DNA of 64,000 bases from contig JARWBI010000006.1 in assembly GCA_029846755.1 (NCBI GenBank), forward strand, positions 62,001 to 126,000, given 5' to 3'. Below are positions 63,692 through 64,000 of this stretch, one piece after another (within the stretch, counting starts at the first letter, position 1; the number at the start of each line of letters is the position of its first letter). Both the position numbers and the translations under genes were made by a program. This stretch comes from Falsirhodobacter flavus (GTDB lineage: Bacteria; Pseudomonadota; Alphaproteobacteria; Rhodobacterales; Rhodobacteraceae). The notes beneath the pieces are model-generated. The model worked only from the letters and a program-made list of their open reading frames with translations, did not search any database and was not told where the DNA came from.

Positions 63692-64000
63692 TCTTTACGC
63701 ACGGTTCGGCGGCGGGCTTGCGACGGTGTTCCTGACGCTGGTGCTGCTCTGGGTCGCTGCGATGATCGTCGCGCCGAACCTGATGATGCTGGATTACGCG
63801 CTGCGCCCCAACCTGCCCCCTGCCGAACTGGGCGGGCCGCGCGACGTGCGCTCGCTGGACAACATCATGTATCTGGCGAATGAGGCGACGCACCGCGCGA
63901 TCTTCTTCAAGACGGTCTGGGCGTCCGCGCTGGTGGCGTCGGTCACGCTGGTCGTCTGCTATCCCATCGCCTATTGGCTGGCGCAGAACGCAACGCCACG
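63684..64000 (+). CDS. ABC importer permease, PotB-like, 3' end outside window
   Basis: The frame from the ATG at 63684 stays open to the right edge, giving 105 residues. It starts MRDLYARFGGGLATVFLTLVLLWVAAMIVAP with a first membrane helix, has a periplasmic loop (DNIMYLANEATHRAIFFKTVW) and a second helix ending in CYPIAYWLAQNA, which is the PotB/PotC pattern. It overlaps the ATPase gene by eight bases and continues the operon. Confidence 0.75.
   Translation, partial: MRDLYARFGGGLATVFLTLVLLWVAAMIVAPNLMMLDYALRPNLPPAELGGPRDVRSLDNIMYLANEATHRAIFFKTVWASALVASVTLVVCYPIAYWLAQNATP

Overview
The window is GC-rich, tightly packed DNA that reads as an alphaproteobacterium of the Rhodobacteraceae type. 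Pointers are protein family make-up, heavy use of GTG and TTG starts, a NasT/NasS-controlled nitrite assimilation cluster, and a parAB plus Rep-initiator module like those on extrachromosomal replicons of that family. That module (about 25.5-29.2 kb) carries a perfect DnaA box, an array of roughly 22-bp-spaced iterons and three copies of a 16-bp inverted repeat at its borders. The window is therefore most likely part of a plasmid, megaplasmid or chromid, although it carries mostly metabolic genes.

Layout. 0-2.9 kb: a DUF305 fusion cut by the left edge, a thiosulfate-type YeeE permease with a tiny coupled ORF, and a two-domain periplasmic rhodanese. 2.9-6.3 kb: aldose 1-epimerase, a hydratase of the fumarylacetoacetase fold, an FAD oxidoreductase and a divergent MarR regulator. 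6.3-8.3 kb: a TonB-dependent receptor. 8.4-15.6 kb: nitrite transporter, nasT, nasS, nirB, nirD, cobA and a nucleoside deaminase. RNA structures upstream of nirB and nirC look like targets of the ANTAR protein NasT. 15.6-20.9 kb: a binding-protein ABC importer coupled to a histidine phosphatase and an RpiR regulator, probably for a phosphorylated sugar. 21-25.4 kb: cupin, GST-like protein, hybrid histidine kinase, M15-like protein and glycosyltransferase. 25.4-29.2 kb: partition and replication module.

29.3-46.5 kb is a hexuronate/aldarate catabolic island. Udh, Gli, Gci, KdgD and an aldehyde dehydrogenase together give the oxidative route from galacturonate to 2-oxoglutarate. Around them are a dipeptide-type ABC importer split into two loci, a second enolase-superfamily enzyme with a divergent active site, an SMP-30 lactonase, an SGNH hydrolase, an alpha/beta hydrolase and cupins. 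Short TATGAYRG elements recur upstream of several of these units, and no regulator for them lies in the window.

46.6-54 kb is a complete FecI-FecR-FecA signalling and ferric-siderophore ABC uptake operon. 54-57.4 kb: an amino-acid permease, an AbrB-family membrane protein and an SDR dehydrogenase. 57.4-61.2 kb: a receiver protein and a 1157-residue CheB-CheR-PAS-HWE kinase. 61.5-64 kb: a polyamine-type ABC importer running off the right edge. Eighteen same-strand junctions are 4-base stop/start overlaps, and five convergent pairs share 4 bases at their stop codons. No rRNA, tRNA, CRISPR array or insertion sequence was seen.
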